Assembly: GCA_900095095.1 (NCBI GenBank)
Contig: FMBT01000381.1
Coordinates: forward strand, 62,001-126,000
Reading direction: 5' to 3'
Source: Fragilariopsis cylindrus CCMP1102
Lineage: Eukaryota > Bacillariophyta > Bacillariophyceae > Bacillariales > Bacillariaceae
DNA: 64,000 nt
Shown: piece by piece, positions 33,333 through 44,424 of the stretch
How the letters are laid out: each line of letters begins with the position of its first letter
Position numbering within the stretch: position 1 is the stretch's first letter
Made by a program: the position numbers and the translations under genes
Notes under the pieces: model-generated
What the model was told of the DNA's origin: nothing
The model's database searches: none
Seen by the model: the letters and a program-made list of their open reading frames with translations, nothing else

Positions 33333-34884
33333 TTTTTTTCGTTATTTATTAAATATTAAAACAAATTGACAACAATAATTTATATAAAAAAGATAGTTTG
33401 AATACACCAATGAAAAAAAAAATCCAAGTGTCCCGGGATTATATCTTGCAGATCAATTTTTTTTGGTATGATATACGCAAGTAGTAGTCAATCCAATCGA
33501 TTCCAAATGTATTCGATAAGTGCAACAAAGTTAACAACGTTGATACGGAATTGAAAAGCTCTTGTTTGTTGTACATGCATGTATTGTACAAGAAGCTTGC
33601 TGAGTGGCTGCGTTACAGTTTTAACTACAGTATGGTACTTCACATAATGCCGACGTTCAAACTGCGACAAGATATGAGCATCCGTGGCGAAGACCAAATA
33701 ATGCTAAAGCCTAAGTAGAGAGAATAAAGCAAGCGCTAATAGAAAGTTGGAGGCCTAAATTACTTACAAAAACCTCCCCCGGGCTTGATTGAGTTACAGA
33801 GTACGTATGTAACTAAGAAATAAAACAATTGCGTTAGATATATTTTTAATTGTTTTATTTTTAAGAAGTCTTATTTTTAAATCAGTTTTTCCCATTAATG
33901 GTAACAACACGACTAAGGCAAACGGCTTAAATTGTTTTTACTGAAATTCTTCTTTACACGTCTCATTTACATATTATACACTTTTTGATATACCGTGATC
34001 CTACTTCAACCGATTACTATAATATATTACATCATTATAACTTCTATTCCATCTTCCATTAACTGGCCACACCATACCAGTGGTTCTTTCTGTATTTAAA
34101 GCCCCCATTTGCTCTTGCATTACACTGTGTTAGAAATCTGAAATTTTGTTGTTTTGCAGTACTGTAGCAGTCACTGTACTGAATTTTTAATGTGATTTTT
34201 ATGTTTAAAACACTGCAAATGTGCACATTTTCTACTAAGGATCCAATGTAGTAAAAGTACAAAACAAATTGCTGTATTAAAATATTTAATAATATAATAC
34301 AGCCAAGAAACAACACCGTAACACTACTGTTTAGCTCATAATAATATTCAGCTATTCAATATTTATTTATTCTCTTTTTTGTATAGTACCTCTTATGACA
34401 TGTTAAAATTTGACTCTGTATTCGTACCACAAACAAACCTCATTCTACATTACCCCATAATGCGTGTATTTCTGTCAGCAACGTCACTCATTTGTTTGTT
34501 TCATTTTTGATGACAAATAATAAGCACATAATTAATTGTGGTATTACTGACAAATTCCTGGTGGTAAATTTCAGGTCTTAATTTACCTTTTGTTTGAAAA
34601 GAAAGGGCTTTCCAATAATTATTGTATGCATATGTTTGGAATTGAGAAGATGAAAAGCACTGAATTTTCATTCATATTGTACTGCAATTCAAGGAGAATG
34701 GATGTTTCTGGGACTTAAAAAGTGGAATTTTGATCAGCTTCGAACCCATCCGTATTATTTATTAGGGCTGCTTATAATGTATAACACACATAAAAAATGG
34801 CATAGTCATTCTTCGCTTTCATCTACAACTAAATGAACACTGATACAGTACAATCAAAATATGCTACTAGAGGCTTTTCTAATA
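33333..34884. other. Intergenic region, no supported gene
   Basis: AT-rich, with frames under 90 codons of random composition. Nothing else recognised. Confidence 0.55.
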
Positions 34885-36447
34885 TTATACGAAATGCTGT
34901 TGCTGTTGCTGTGGACCCGGTCGGTCGTCGTCATTGTCAGAACTTGACATACCCTGTAGAGAAATAGTACCGGAATCATTAACTTGAGCTGCTGCGTGAT
35001 TGACGCCATTTTGCAAGCGTCGAATATCATGTAGAGTTTCTGATGGCAACGTTGAGCTCCAGAAGGCATCCTTCATATTCATCGGCCGTGCTAGCATCTC
35101 TGGTGGATGGTAGGAAAGCCCTTGACTTTCGCCACCCATACTTCCGTCGCTGTTGTTACTAGGAGGCTGTTGCTGGACTTCTTCATAGCCCACAATGGCT
35201 GCCTCTACTGTCGATGGTAGATATTCTTTATACGTGAAGGTGAAAGAGTGTGCGATTGCGAAGCCGACCATTTCTACACAGATACAATAGTCAATCAGCC
35301 CATTAGCCACGTCTTCTCCCGTCCATGAACCAATATCGTCAATTATACCATGGGCCTTTAGATAGAATATAAGAACGCCTTGCCACCATGTGAAGAAGAC
35401 GACACCCTTTACACATAGAAATTTACCAAGGGGATGCCAATCGATTGGCTGGCGTAGTTCATCGTGAACAGCATGGAAGAGTTTGACCAAAGAATAGAGC
35501 GCATACATCACGCTGATATTCATTAAGAAGGCTAGGTAGGGATAAGGAGATGTCCACACAAACTCCCCTTCACCATACATACCAAGAGATAGGAGGATAT
35601 ACGTTATAATTGTGAATGCCGTTTTGGCCACAACGTATTGCAGGACGCCGTGTTTGCATTGCAACATAAATTCAACTCCCAGATCCCAAGGTTCTAGGAT
35701 GAAGTTGAACGGGAAATGGTGATGCCCTAAATGTTGAGCCAAACTTGGATCTCTTCGAACCTTTTGGCGGAGCATATTTACCATAGCTTCTTCTCCACCC
35801 AAAAGCTCGATGACATAATATACGAAGCTTGCGATAACGAATGCTTCGTATAAGTCGCGTATAGTATCGATATATATGCGTGCGTGATGGAATCGAAGAC
35901 TAAGCCAAGACTGAATAGAATACAAGGGTACCATAAAGATGATCCGAACGACATATTTTTGTACACCAGGCATGTACCAATGTGTAAAATGAAGGTATAT
36001 GAGCCGTGCAGATAGTATGAGAGTACCAGCAACCATTATGAATGCTGAGTGCCAAGCAGCTATATCGAGTTTCCGAACAGAAAGGGCTCTATAAATAATG
36101 ATCGGAACTAGCAATACCATAGCCAACAAAGTTCCAGACAAGAGGTATGCACCGATCTTTCTCATAACCAATCGAACGCTCGAATGGCGTCGGTTCGCAG
36201 CGGCAACCAATCGGCGTGATGACGGGATAGTATCGTCATTGTCATTATTGTTGTTGTCGTCGTTATTGTTATTGTTTGCTATACCGTTACTGTCACCGCT
36301 GTTTTCGTTATCATCAACCAAAAGACCAGTGGTCAACTCATTATCGTCCATGAGACCAGAATCGTTAGGATCACCTGGTGACGATGAGGATGGGGGACCA
36401 ATAGAAAACGTGTTGGATGGATGACTCGTACCCCCCGACATCAACAT
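34885..36447 (-). CDS. TMEM184 / organic solute transporter alpha family membrane protein
   Basis: Single-exon protein of 520 aa with about seven membrane segments. Family landmarks: HSAFIMVAGTLILSARLIYL, VRIIFMVPLYSIQSWLSLRF, DLYEAFVIASFVYYVIELLG, a FILEPWDLGVEFMLQCKHGV block typical of the family, VAKTAFTIITYILLSLGMYG, PLGKFLCVKGVVFFTWWQGV and a last helix with ICVEMVGFAIAHSFTFTYKE. The order and spacing match TMEM184 and OST-alpha proteins. The N-terminal 95 residues are acidic with Asn and Asp runs, and the C-terminal 90 residues are polar and end in Gln. The role in other organisms is broad (solute transport, vacuole-related trafficking), so no substrate is proposed. Confidence 0.88.
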   Translation of the reverse strand: MLMSGGTSHPSNTFSIGPPSSSSPGDPNDSGLMDDNELTTGLLVDDNENSGDSNGIANNNNNDDNNNNDNDDTIPSSRRLVAAANRRHSSVRLVMRKIGAYLLSGTLLAMVLLVPIIIYRALSVRKLDIAAWHSAFIMVAGTLILSARLIYLHFTHWYMPGVQKYVVRIIFMVPLYSIQSWLSLRFHHARIYIDTIRDLYEAFVIASFVYYVIELLGGEEAMVNMLRQKVRRDPSLAQHLGHHHFPFNFILEPWDLGVEFMLQCKHGVLQYVVAKTAFTIITYILLSLGMYGEGEFVWTSPYPYLAFLMNISVMYALYSLVKLFHAVHDELRQPIDWHPLGKFLCVKGVVFFTWWQGVLIFYLKAHGIIDDIGSWTGEDVANGLIDYCICVEMVGFAIAHSFTFTYKEYLPSTVEAAIVGYEEVQQQPPSNNSDGSMGGESQGLSYHPPEMLARPMNMKDAFWSSTLPSETLHDIRRLQNGVNHAAAQVNDSGTISLQGMSSSDNDDDRPGPQQQQQHFV

Positions 36448-37236
36448 TATTTCCTAAGAAATACAGTACGTCGTAAAGTATTAAATATTATATTAAACAG
36501 GAAACTATTCCACCTTTTGTTTTGAGCTTTATTTCGTTTTTCTTTTTTCTTTCTTAGAGCAACTCGAGATTTCCCCCCTTTTTCTTTGTTCAGTATCGGT
36601 TAGCAGATCTTTACAAACCAATAAGATGAATAGAATAACAGAAGGAGCTGTTACGCATCATCAGCATCTTCATAAACAAAGTAAGTTCTGTTAACGTTTA
36701 ACGTAGTAGTTTTTTGTGTGTGAAAAGATCGTTATTCGTAAGAGATGTGTCTATGTGTCTTTTGTGTTGATTTTGTTGTGAGTCGTGCTGTATGAAGGTG
36801 AAAGGAAAAAATAATGCTTCTGCTAATATTAAAAATAAATGCGGGTCGATTGAGTCGGAAAATTTAAATTTTGATACTACTACTACGGATAAGTTACGAT
36901 AAAAATTTAAAACGAATGAACAAAGTTTCCCAATTTCATGTACAGTAAGTTATGCAGCCTTTTTATTTTTTATGTTTTATTTTACATCCTGTTTACATTG
37001 CTCTTCAACAATTGGTAGCGACACAAGAAAACAAAAGCATACCGCCGTGCTGATCAATTTAAAAACATCCAAGGCACATAAGCGGCAACCCCCTATTATT
37101 CTTCCGAAAAATATTATGGTTCCGGTACTGCATTTGCGTTAACTTTCATCGGTTCATCGGTAAAATATTCTAGCATCAGCAACAGCATCAGCAACAGCAT
37201 CCGCAACAGCATCCGCATCAGCAGAATCGAGTCAAC
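36448..37236. other. Intergenic region and probable spliced 5' leader of the glycosyltransferase gene
   Basis: An ATG at 36625 opens a short frame that meets a GTAAGT donor at 36680. A possible acceptor (TATTCTAG) lies at about 37176, followed by CAGCAACAGCAT repeats up to the ATG at 37237. The phases do not join in the frame of the main protein, so this is either a leader intron with a short upstream frame or chance. The T-rich, AT-rich remainder holds nothing clear. Confidence 0.4.
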
Positions 37237-40200
37237 ATGAAACGAAACAATTCTCAACATCCACGTTCTGATCGACAGAAGACTATCATCTCGATATCTC
37301 TGCCACACCCATTCAGAATAGGATGCTTAATTGTATTCATTGCATGTGCTTCTTTTTCCTTCTTTATCTACATGACATCACCAAATAACAATCAAATCAA
37401 TCACATTCAACAAGATCCGTCATCGTTATCATTCTCTGCCAGTCTCCGTCATAAAATTACAGGGAATATTAGTGATGGGAGAAAAATTCAGCAAAAACAT
37501 CGTATTGCGATCATTATCCCATTTATTGGCGAAAGTCCCGACGCAATTCCATCATATCTCGAACTTTTTTGTGCGACGGCAGGAGGATCTGCTAGTCTGG
37601 TTGACTTTTTACTCATACATGATGGAGTGCTTGATCCCTACCATCAACAAAAAAGTAGTGATTCCACCACAGAAAAACTCAGTAGTAGTTCAACCGATGA
37701 TACTACACGTGCGTTATTTTCTTGTCCAGAGAATGTAATTTTTCATTCCCTGGGAAGCTTAGAAGGGATTTCTCGTGCGTTGGTAAAGGTCGTTGACGGC
37801 AAACCTGAACAGGAATTAAAATTGGGTGGATCAAAAGAAAAACTTGCTGGTATCCTAACCAAGTACATTCGAAACTATCCGTATGTAATGGTTGAATTTA
37901 AGCCAGCGTTGGGACATATATTTCAACATTATCTTGACGGGTATACTCATTGGTGAGTGAGATTATAAAGAGAGAGAGAGAGAGAGAGAGATAGAGATTC
38001 AAATAGTTTGTATTTGAATATAGCAGCAACGCACACACAGCAATAGACACAGCAACAAAGCCAAGCATAAAAAAACGGAGGGTATTAGTCAGTTATGTTA
38101 GTCGGATTTTTCCAAATGTTACTTACGATTATCTTTTTATCGTATCCTATTATTGTTTTTTGTTTTGTTTTTGCTTATAGGGGATATTCTGATTTGGATA
38201 TAATGTTTGGAGACTTAGAACGATGGATTACGCCTGATGAATTAACCGAATTCGATATCGTTACGTACGGATTCGGTGATCAACACAGAGTTTGTAAGTT
38301 TATGTTGTGCTTTGTCGTATCGTGTCGTGCTGTGCTTTGTCATGTCATGTCGTGTCGTGTCGTGTCGTGTCGTGTCACACAGTGTAGTAAAACTAACCAA
38401 ACAAGATTATCTTTTTCTTATTCCAGACCTAAGAGGCCAATTTACAATCCACCGAAACGATCCAGAAAAAATTAATCAACTTTGGCGTCCATGTGACTAT
38501 CTATCCCACATGGATACGCGTTTCGAACAAGTCCTTTCGAAAGAAGAGACGTTACATTTCGAATCGGCAGAGGGATGTTATTCGGCGGCAGTTCTAGAAC
38601 GAGATGATATCAAGATCAAATATGCTGTGAAGGCCTTTACAGATGCAGAACAGGAAAAGAAGAAGAAAGAAGATAAAGATACCGCTTATACACATGGCGT
38701 GTATGTGGGCACAGGAAAGAAAAAGGATCGAACGATCATTTATAAAGCTGGAATGGACAATCGGAGAGGATTGTCGACGATACCTTCTGATTGGTTTGAA
38801 AGGAAAGGGTCAATTTACAACAATCCCAATACACTCTTATATAAGTCTGTGGGGAAACGAGAAATATTGCCAATGATCGAAAAAGAAAGCGTCAAGTGTA
38901 TGTATTGGGCTCAAAAGAAGTATCAATCAAGACTGTGCATAGATGGTGTTGACTCGACTGATACCATATACTGGATTCACGGACAGCTTTATAAAGAAAA
39001 GTACGAGTTAGTAAAGTTACCAGGAGATATCGTAACAGCTCCCTTCTTTCATTTTCAAGAATGGAAACGCTATTACCGAAGTGCACAGCTTGGAGGCTTT
39101 CAACGAAATGGACCATTTGCAGGCTTTGTTCTATCCAAGGAAGGGATACTACCATTCTACTCCACCAGTGCTGACAAACGTAGAACTAGTGGAGGGAAAA
39201 GTCGAGACAATTATTCAGAAAAGGTTGTGGTACCTTCCCCTCTTGGTCATACACTTTTCCAATGGCATGGTATCGAAAGCAATGATCGAGAACAACTTCC
39301 GCATCGTTTTTATTGTTTGCAATCTGCCATGAAAGAGAGTCCGCCAACCACAAAATGCAAGTTCGTTACATCCTGGAGGGATTCGCTCAACGTTGAAATT
39401 TTGTCGGGGGCGCCTGCTTGGTCTAAGGTAGATATAGATCTGGAAGTCACGATGGCGATTACGTTACAACTGCATGCAGACCAATTATCTGACTCGGAAG
39501 CCATTCAAGGCTTTTTTAAGATATTAGCTCTTTACCTAAATCGGTGGCAAGGACAACCGGTAGTGATCGTGGTTCATGTAGCCGGTGCAACCCCTGAATT
39601 CATTACCACGATGAGGGCGAAACTTGGACCCGAATCTAATCTATCCAACTTCGGAATGGATACTGTATTGGTGGCCGCCATATTCAGTGAAAAACCTGAC
39701 ACTGTCAGTCGGAAAGCGCTGATGAACATGGCTATAGATGCTTCTCCAACGCGATTTGTGATAGCTGGGTACGAACTAGAACGAGGTATTATTCCGTCTC
39801 AAGACACATCTTATTTAGCGCATCGAACGGCTCAAATTCATGAAGATTCACCTGGAGCGGTCTATATAATTCCACAATTCGGTCTCGTAGATGGAGATCA
39901 CGACTTTACCATGGATGCATTGAATCAGGCACATTTAGACGGGAGACTCAAACCTGTATCAAAGGTCGAAGAAGGTGAATGCGAAGGGGATAATGCTAGC
40001 CTTGAGAATGAAGAGAACAGTTCTTTTGGAATGATCGAAATCGAAAAACTGTGGTGGGAATTCTCACAACGACTTCCAAATCAGAAGGCAGTGCCTATGT
40101 ATGAGATGACTGTAGAGAAACAAGCGTCGGCCCTTGACAATATTCAGTCAAAACTGACAAGTCTTCTTACTGAAAAATACCAGTACAATTTATATGCTAC

Positions 40201-40564
40201 AGATACATCCCCGATCCTCCTTTTTGATAATCTTGGTCCGAACACTGGAATAATTTCGTCGGATATGGTTAGGGAAATCGACGAATTCGGTGGAAAGTTG
40301 TGTTACAACAGCATTCGTCTCGCGCAAATGGCAACTCTTGGTTATCATATTAATATCTTATCTGGAGTTTACGCTATATCTACACCTGTTTTACGCAAAG
40401 CCATTGGAGACCCTAGCAGAGGTCCGTTAGGGGTATCTCGCTGCGATGGATGCTTCTTTTTCACTAAGGAAAGAGCACACGAAGACATACTGGAGAACAT
40501 TTCCTTGGAAGAAAGACAGCGGCCTGCTAAAATTGCGATTCTATGGGAACATTCTATCGAATAA
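37237..40564 (+). CDS. Type II membrane glycosyltransferase (DUF6625-like), two-part
   Basis: Probable Golgi glycosyltransferase. Exons 37237-37952, 38181-38293 and 38427-40564 join to 988 aa. A short basic N-terminus and one membrane anchor (FRIGCLIVFIACASFSFFIY) give type II topology. The first domain has IAIIIPFIGESPDAIPSYLE, MVEFKPALGHIFQHYLDGYT, then HWGYSDLDIMFGDLERWITP with a DxD-type metal site (DLD) and YLRGQFTIHRNDPEKINQLW. This matches the DUF6625 family of putative sugar transferases. The second half (EILSGAPAW onward; RKALMNMAIDASPTRFVIAG with YELERG) resembles the core of LARGE/GT49 enzymes, but the expected DxD there is replaced by YELE, so it may be inactive. Intron 1 has a GA microsatellite and intron 2 a pentanucleotide one. 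Convergent with the aminopeptidase gene, 83 bp apart. Confidence 0.7.
38312..38380. repeat. (TCGTG)n pentanucleotide repeat in intron 2 of the glycosyltransferase gene
   Basis: Degenerate then perfect GTCGT / TCGTG units fill most of the 133 bp intron. Reading through this intron stays open by chance, so a frame-only gene model would wrongly include it. Confidence 0.8.
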
Positions 40565-40647
40565 TTTAAACTATGAACATTAAATAATATCGTACGTGAA
40601 TGATTCAGATGTAGTATATATAATGCTACTACGGCTTACTATTGCAT

Positions 40648-43168
40648 CTATTCGATGGGTGATCGATCAATTTTGTCACAAGATTTTTCCAGCCATTTCA
40701 TTGCAAGACTGTCGTCATCTAGCAGAGGGCTCACATTTCCAAAAACTTCCATATGATACGCATCCAACCAGTCAAGCTCCTTCGTCGTTAGCAACGACAC
40801 GTTGATGAGATTTTTCTGGATCGGGATCATTGTTAATTTTTCAAGATACAAGAACTTCTTTACTGTTGATTCAGATTCTCCCTGTTCTTTGTTGTGTTCA
40901 GGGTTGACGTCTTTTATTTCTAGTAAATTTTCGATTCTTATCCCAAAAGCACCATCCTCGTAGTACCTTGTTCAAACAATAAACCATAATACAAAAGATA
41001 TTGTTAGTGCCTCGTAAAACGTGATTTCTATGGACAATATTTCCCACCATCGACGGAAGTAGAAGAAGACTTACCCAGGTTCATTGCTGACAACCATACC
41101 CTTTTTTAAACCTTCGTGATTTCCATACTTTGAGCTAATACCAAAGGGACCCTCATGAACATTCAGCGCCGCTCCAACCCCATGTCCTGTACCATGCCCA
41201 TAATCTTTGCAAACAGTGTAAAATGAAATTTTGAAAACATTCAATTTAGTAAAAATGTGATGTAGCAAACGAAAGAAAGAATTAATATGCAATCAGTTAT
41301 CACTTACCTTTTTGTACTTCCCAAAGACTTTGTCGTGCAAGTACGTCCAAGACAAACCCGGGAGTGTTCTCGGGAAATATCAAGCTATCCAAACCAATAT
41401 TTCCTTTTAAAACACGAGTATAGACGTCCTTGAATTCCTTAGTAGCTTTTCCAAAGTGCCAAGTCCTCGTCACATCAGTTGTTCCATATGTATACTGTCC
41501 TCCAGAATCGATTAAAACGGGTTCCTTTGTATCCAAGTACTTCATTAGATTGCCTGGTTTGGCACTGTAGTGAATAATAGCAGCATTGCTACCAACGCCA
41601 GCAATAGTTGGGAAGGAGCATTCCAAAAATCCAGGCTGTTTAGCTCTGAATCCGGTCAAAACTTCGTCGATTTCAACTTCGCTGACGGATTTCCCTTGAA
41701 CAACAATCTTATCTTCTAGCCAGGCAATACCATTGGCCATGGCAACTCCATCGACAACGTGCGCCTTGCGCATTCCCTTTAACTCATGCTCATTTTTACA
41801 TGCTTTCATAGAAGTTATCAAATTTTGACAATTACACAAAACATTTTCTGGAATCACCCTGACCAAAGCCAAATTCGATCGAGATTTGTCGATCCAGACC
41901 TTATTGTTTGAATCTTTGTCATTGGCGTGTTGCTTAATATCGTCAACAATATCTTCGTATGGCTTGATTCGAACTTCAGACAAATGTTCTTGAACATCGG
42001 ATAATTCAACCTTACGGCTATCACAATACAAAGTAACATCATCTAAAGTGACAACCGCATATGCCAGTCCAACTGGGCAAGTGCTTACGTCACCTTTGCA
42101 TCTCATATTCAGCAAATACGCAACATCATCCAGTGTGCAAAAGACTGCCATTGTCGCTTTTTTGTTCACCATTTCTTCTCGAATCTTTGCAACCTTACTT
42201 TCCACCGTCATTCCAGAGAACTCGAAAGGATGAACTCGAAACGGGTTGTAGGGGATCGGTGGTCTTTCGTCACCCCAAATAGGATCAATCAAATTCGGAT
42301 GAGATGCAACTAATTCTCCGATGACTAGGTTTTCGTCGTTTAACTCTTCCTTCGCCTCCTTTTTCATAGCTTCGTTGAATTCGTCGGCAAATGACGAAGG
42401 AAAAACAAATGGATCTATACCCACTCTCAGTGTTTTTCCCTCGATTTCTTCGCCATTAGTTGCTGCTGTTTTGTCTAGTTTTTTAATAGCTTTTTGACTC
42501 AAATATTTCGTTATAGTTGGAACTTTTGGTTGTCCCTGTCTCATTAAACTCCACAAAGACGAATCTAATTGCATGCCTGCCTCGTTCCAGTATCGAGAAT
42601 CGGTCCATAGCAATGCATCGTCATTTGTGACGACGCATGTACCAAAAGATCCACCAAAACCCGACAGGAATTTACGTCGCATGTATGCAGTTGGAGCGTA
42701 TTCTAGAAAATTGCAAAATGCAGTCGAATAACAGTAAGCAACAACAACAAAAGAACAAATTGAACATTTCATTTATACCTAGTTGATTTATCACAAGGTT
42801 GACTTGACTCTCGACTTACCACTCAGATGAGGATCGTCAGTCGGAATAATGTAGCAATCAATTGATAGTTCTTTCATTTTTGAACGTAACGCTTTCAATT
42901 TTGAAGCTGGCGTCATTGAGTTGGCGGACATGACCGAAGATATCGCAACTGAATCTTCCTGATCCGTGGTTGAACTGAGAGAAGTTTGAGACGATGACGA
43001 TAATGAACGTCCGAGGATTCCAAATGTTGAGGAGGAAAGCCGGCTAAAGGATGGATTGCTTGCGACGAGGGAAGCAGCTGGTTGTGATGAGGTTGCCAGA
43101 GCAAATAAGGCGGTAACGTATAGCAGACTAGAATGAGTCGAAAAAGGTTTCACTGGAAGGCGAGACAT
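40648..43168 (-). CDS. Xaa-Pro aminopeptidase (aminopeptidase P, XPNPEP1 type)
   Basis: Metallopeptidase removing N-terminal residues before Pro. Four exons, 43168-42820, 42702-41308, 41204-41075 and 40966-40648, join in phase to 730 aa. The junctions recreate conserved motifs: PTDDPHLSEYAPTAYMRRKF, EVQKDYGHGTGHGVGAALNV and NEPGYYEDGAFGIRIENL. Three creatinase-like domains are present. The metal ligands of the pita-bread fold are all visible: Asp in LIDSGGQYTYGTTDVTRTWH (two), His in GHGVGAALNVHEGP, Glu in SNEPGYY and Glu in IRIENL. The enzyme therefore looks active. The first 75 residues are an extension with a hydrophobic stretch (SLLYVTALFALATSS) and Ser-rich sequence, probably a signal for the secretory pathway or plastid. 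The open frame also runs further upstream to 43327, but MSRLPVKPF gives the better signal. Confidence 0.92.
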
Positions 43169-44424
43169 CGTACTAGGCACTACAGATAGTGCTTGTAGTG
43201 AATGTAGAATGTAGGCTAAAAGCTGAAAGTGATGCGGTACAGTATACTGCAGTACAGTATGTTTTGATTTTGTGTTTCCTTCTTGCACGGGCAAAAAAGT
43301 GAGTGTTTGATGTGTCATGGCTTTCAATTAGTGAATGGAAAAAATTGTGTCACGAGTTACATTCCTAATGGAAACTTCACGAAATTTCACGTTGAAAGTT
43401 TCACCTAACTTACTTAGTGAAATTTCGAAATTTCCAAACCCTAGTTTTGTTCGCGCGAATGGAAGATGGCCCTGCAACAAACCTAAAATATTTTTTTATG
43501 CTACTGTATCATCATCTCTCTGTGCTTGTTTATACAATATATTACATCATCCTGATTCATTCTATCCAGTACCTATTTTTGACATGCCCCCCCCCCCCCC
43601 CCTTCCCTCTAGAGACGAGTCTTTCAATCTAGGAAATTGTCTGCTTTATCTACTTTTTTTTAAACAAGATAATAATCATAGTAAATCTTGGAGATATTTA
43701 TCATTGCAATGTAAGCCAAAGTCCCTTGGGACTGGATGGAGTCAGCCACAGTCTATATAGTCTAAAATATACCTGGAAAGAAGATAGAAGTTAAAGATAA
43801 AAACGTGGAAAACATTATATCATGCCAAGTCCATATTGGTTCCCATCACTATTCTATAAATACCAATCAAATTAAAAGACAATAGGCTGATATGGAAATT
43901 TAATAGCATAATCTATAATCTTAGAAAGATCACAAAGCCAATTTACAGGAGTGAGATACAGGAAAAACAACTGATTTCGATTTGCCACAGTCTGAAGAAC
44001 ATAAAGAACATATTTCTTTCAATCAAAATAAGAATGACATCTTCCCTGATCAAAGCTATGTATCAATTTATAATTTATACTTGGAAATTCTTGACTCATT
44101 ACATGGAGAAATTTGCACATAAAAGTTGAGGGAATCAAAATATAGTCACACACATCATAATATATGCAAGTAAATAAGTTACCCTTTCCCAAATTCTGGA
44201 ATCGACACGATACTGCTGTGGACTGTCAGTTGCGGATAGGAGGGATACGAAAGAGGTTTACCGGAAAGAAAAGAGGAATAATAATACAAATAATGGAAAT
44301 AAAATAATGTAACACGCAAACACTCTTTTTTGTATGTTATGTATACACATACGTTAGTTATAGCAACCTTTCAATTCGGACAAGTCATTTTGCATTGATT
44401 AAGGACTCGTCCATTTTTTGTAAA
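43169..44424. other. Intergenic region with a poly(C) tract
   Basis: No supported gene. A run of 16 C lies at 43587-43602. Some sequence after 43169 is the 5' leader of the aminopeptidase gene; that before 44424 is 3' UTR of the KH gene. Confidence 0.55.
43587..43602. repeat. Poly(C) homopolymer
   Basis: Sixteen consecutive C in non-coding DNA; the exact length may be unreliable because homopolymers are error-prone in sequencing. Confidence 0.9.

Noticed and set aside
38276-38426. Open frame through intron 2 of the glycosyltransferase gene
   Set aside because: It is made of the TCGTG pentanucleotide repeat and stays open by chance; splicing joins conserved sequence in phase.
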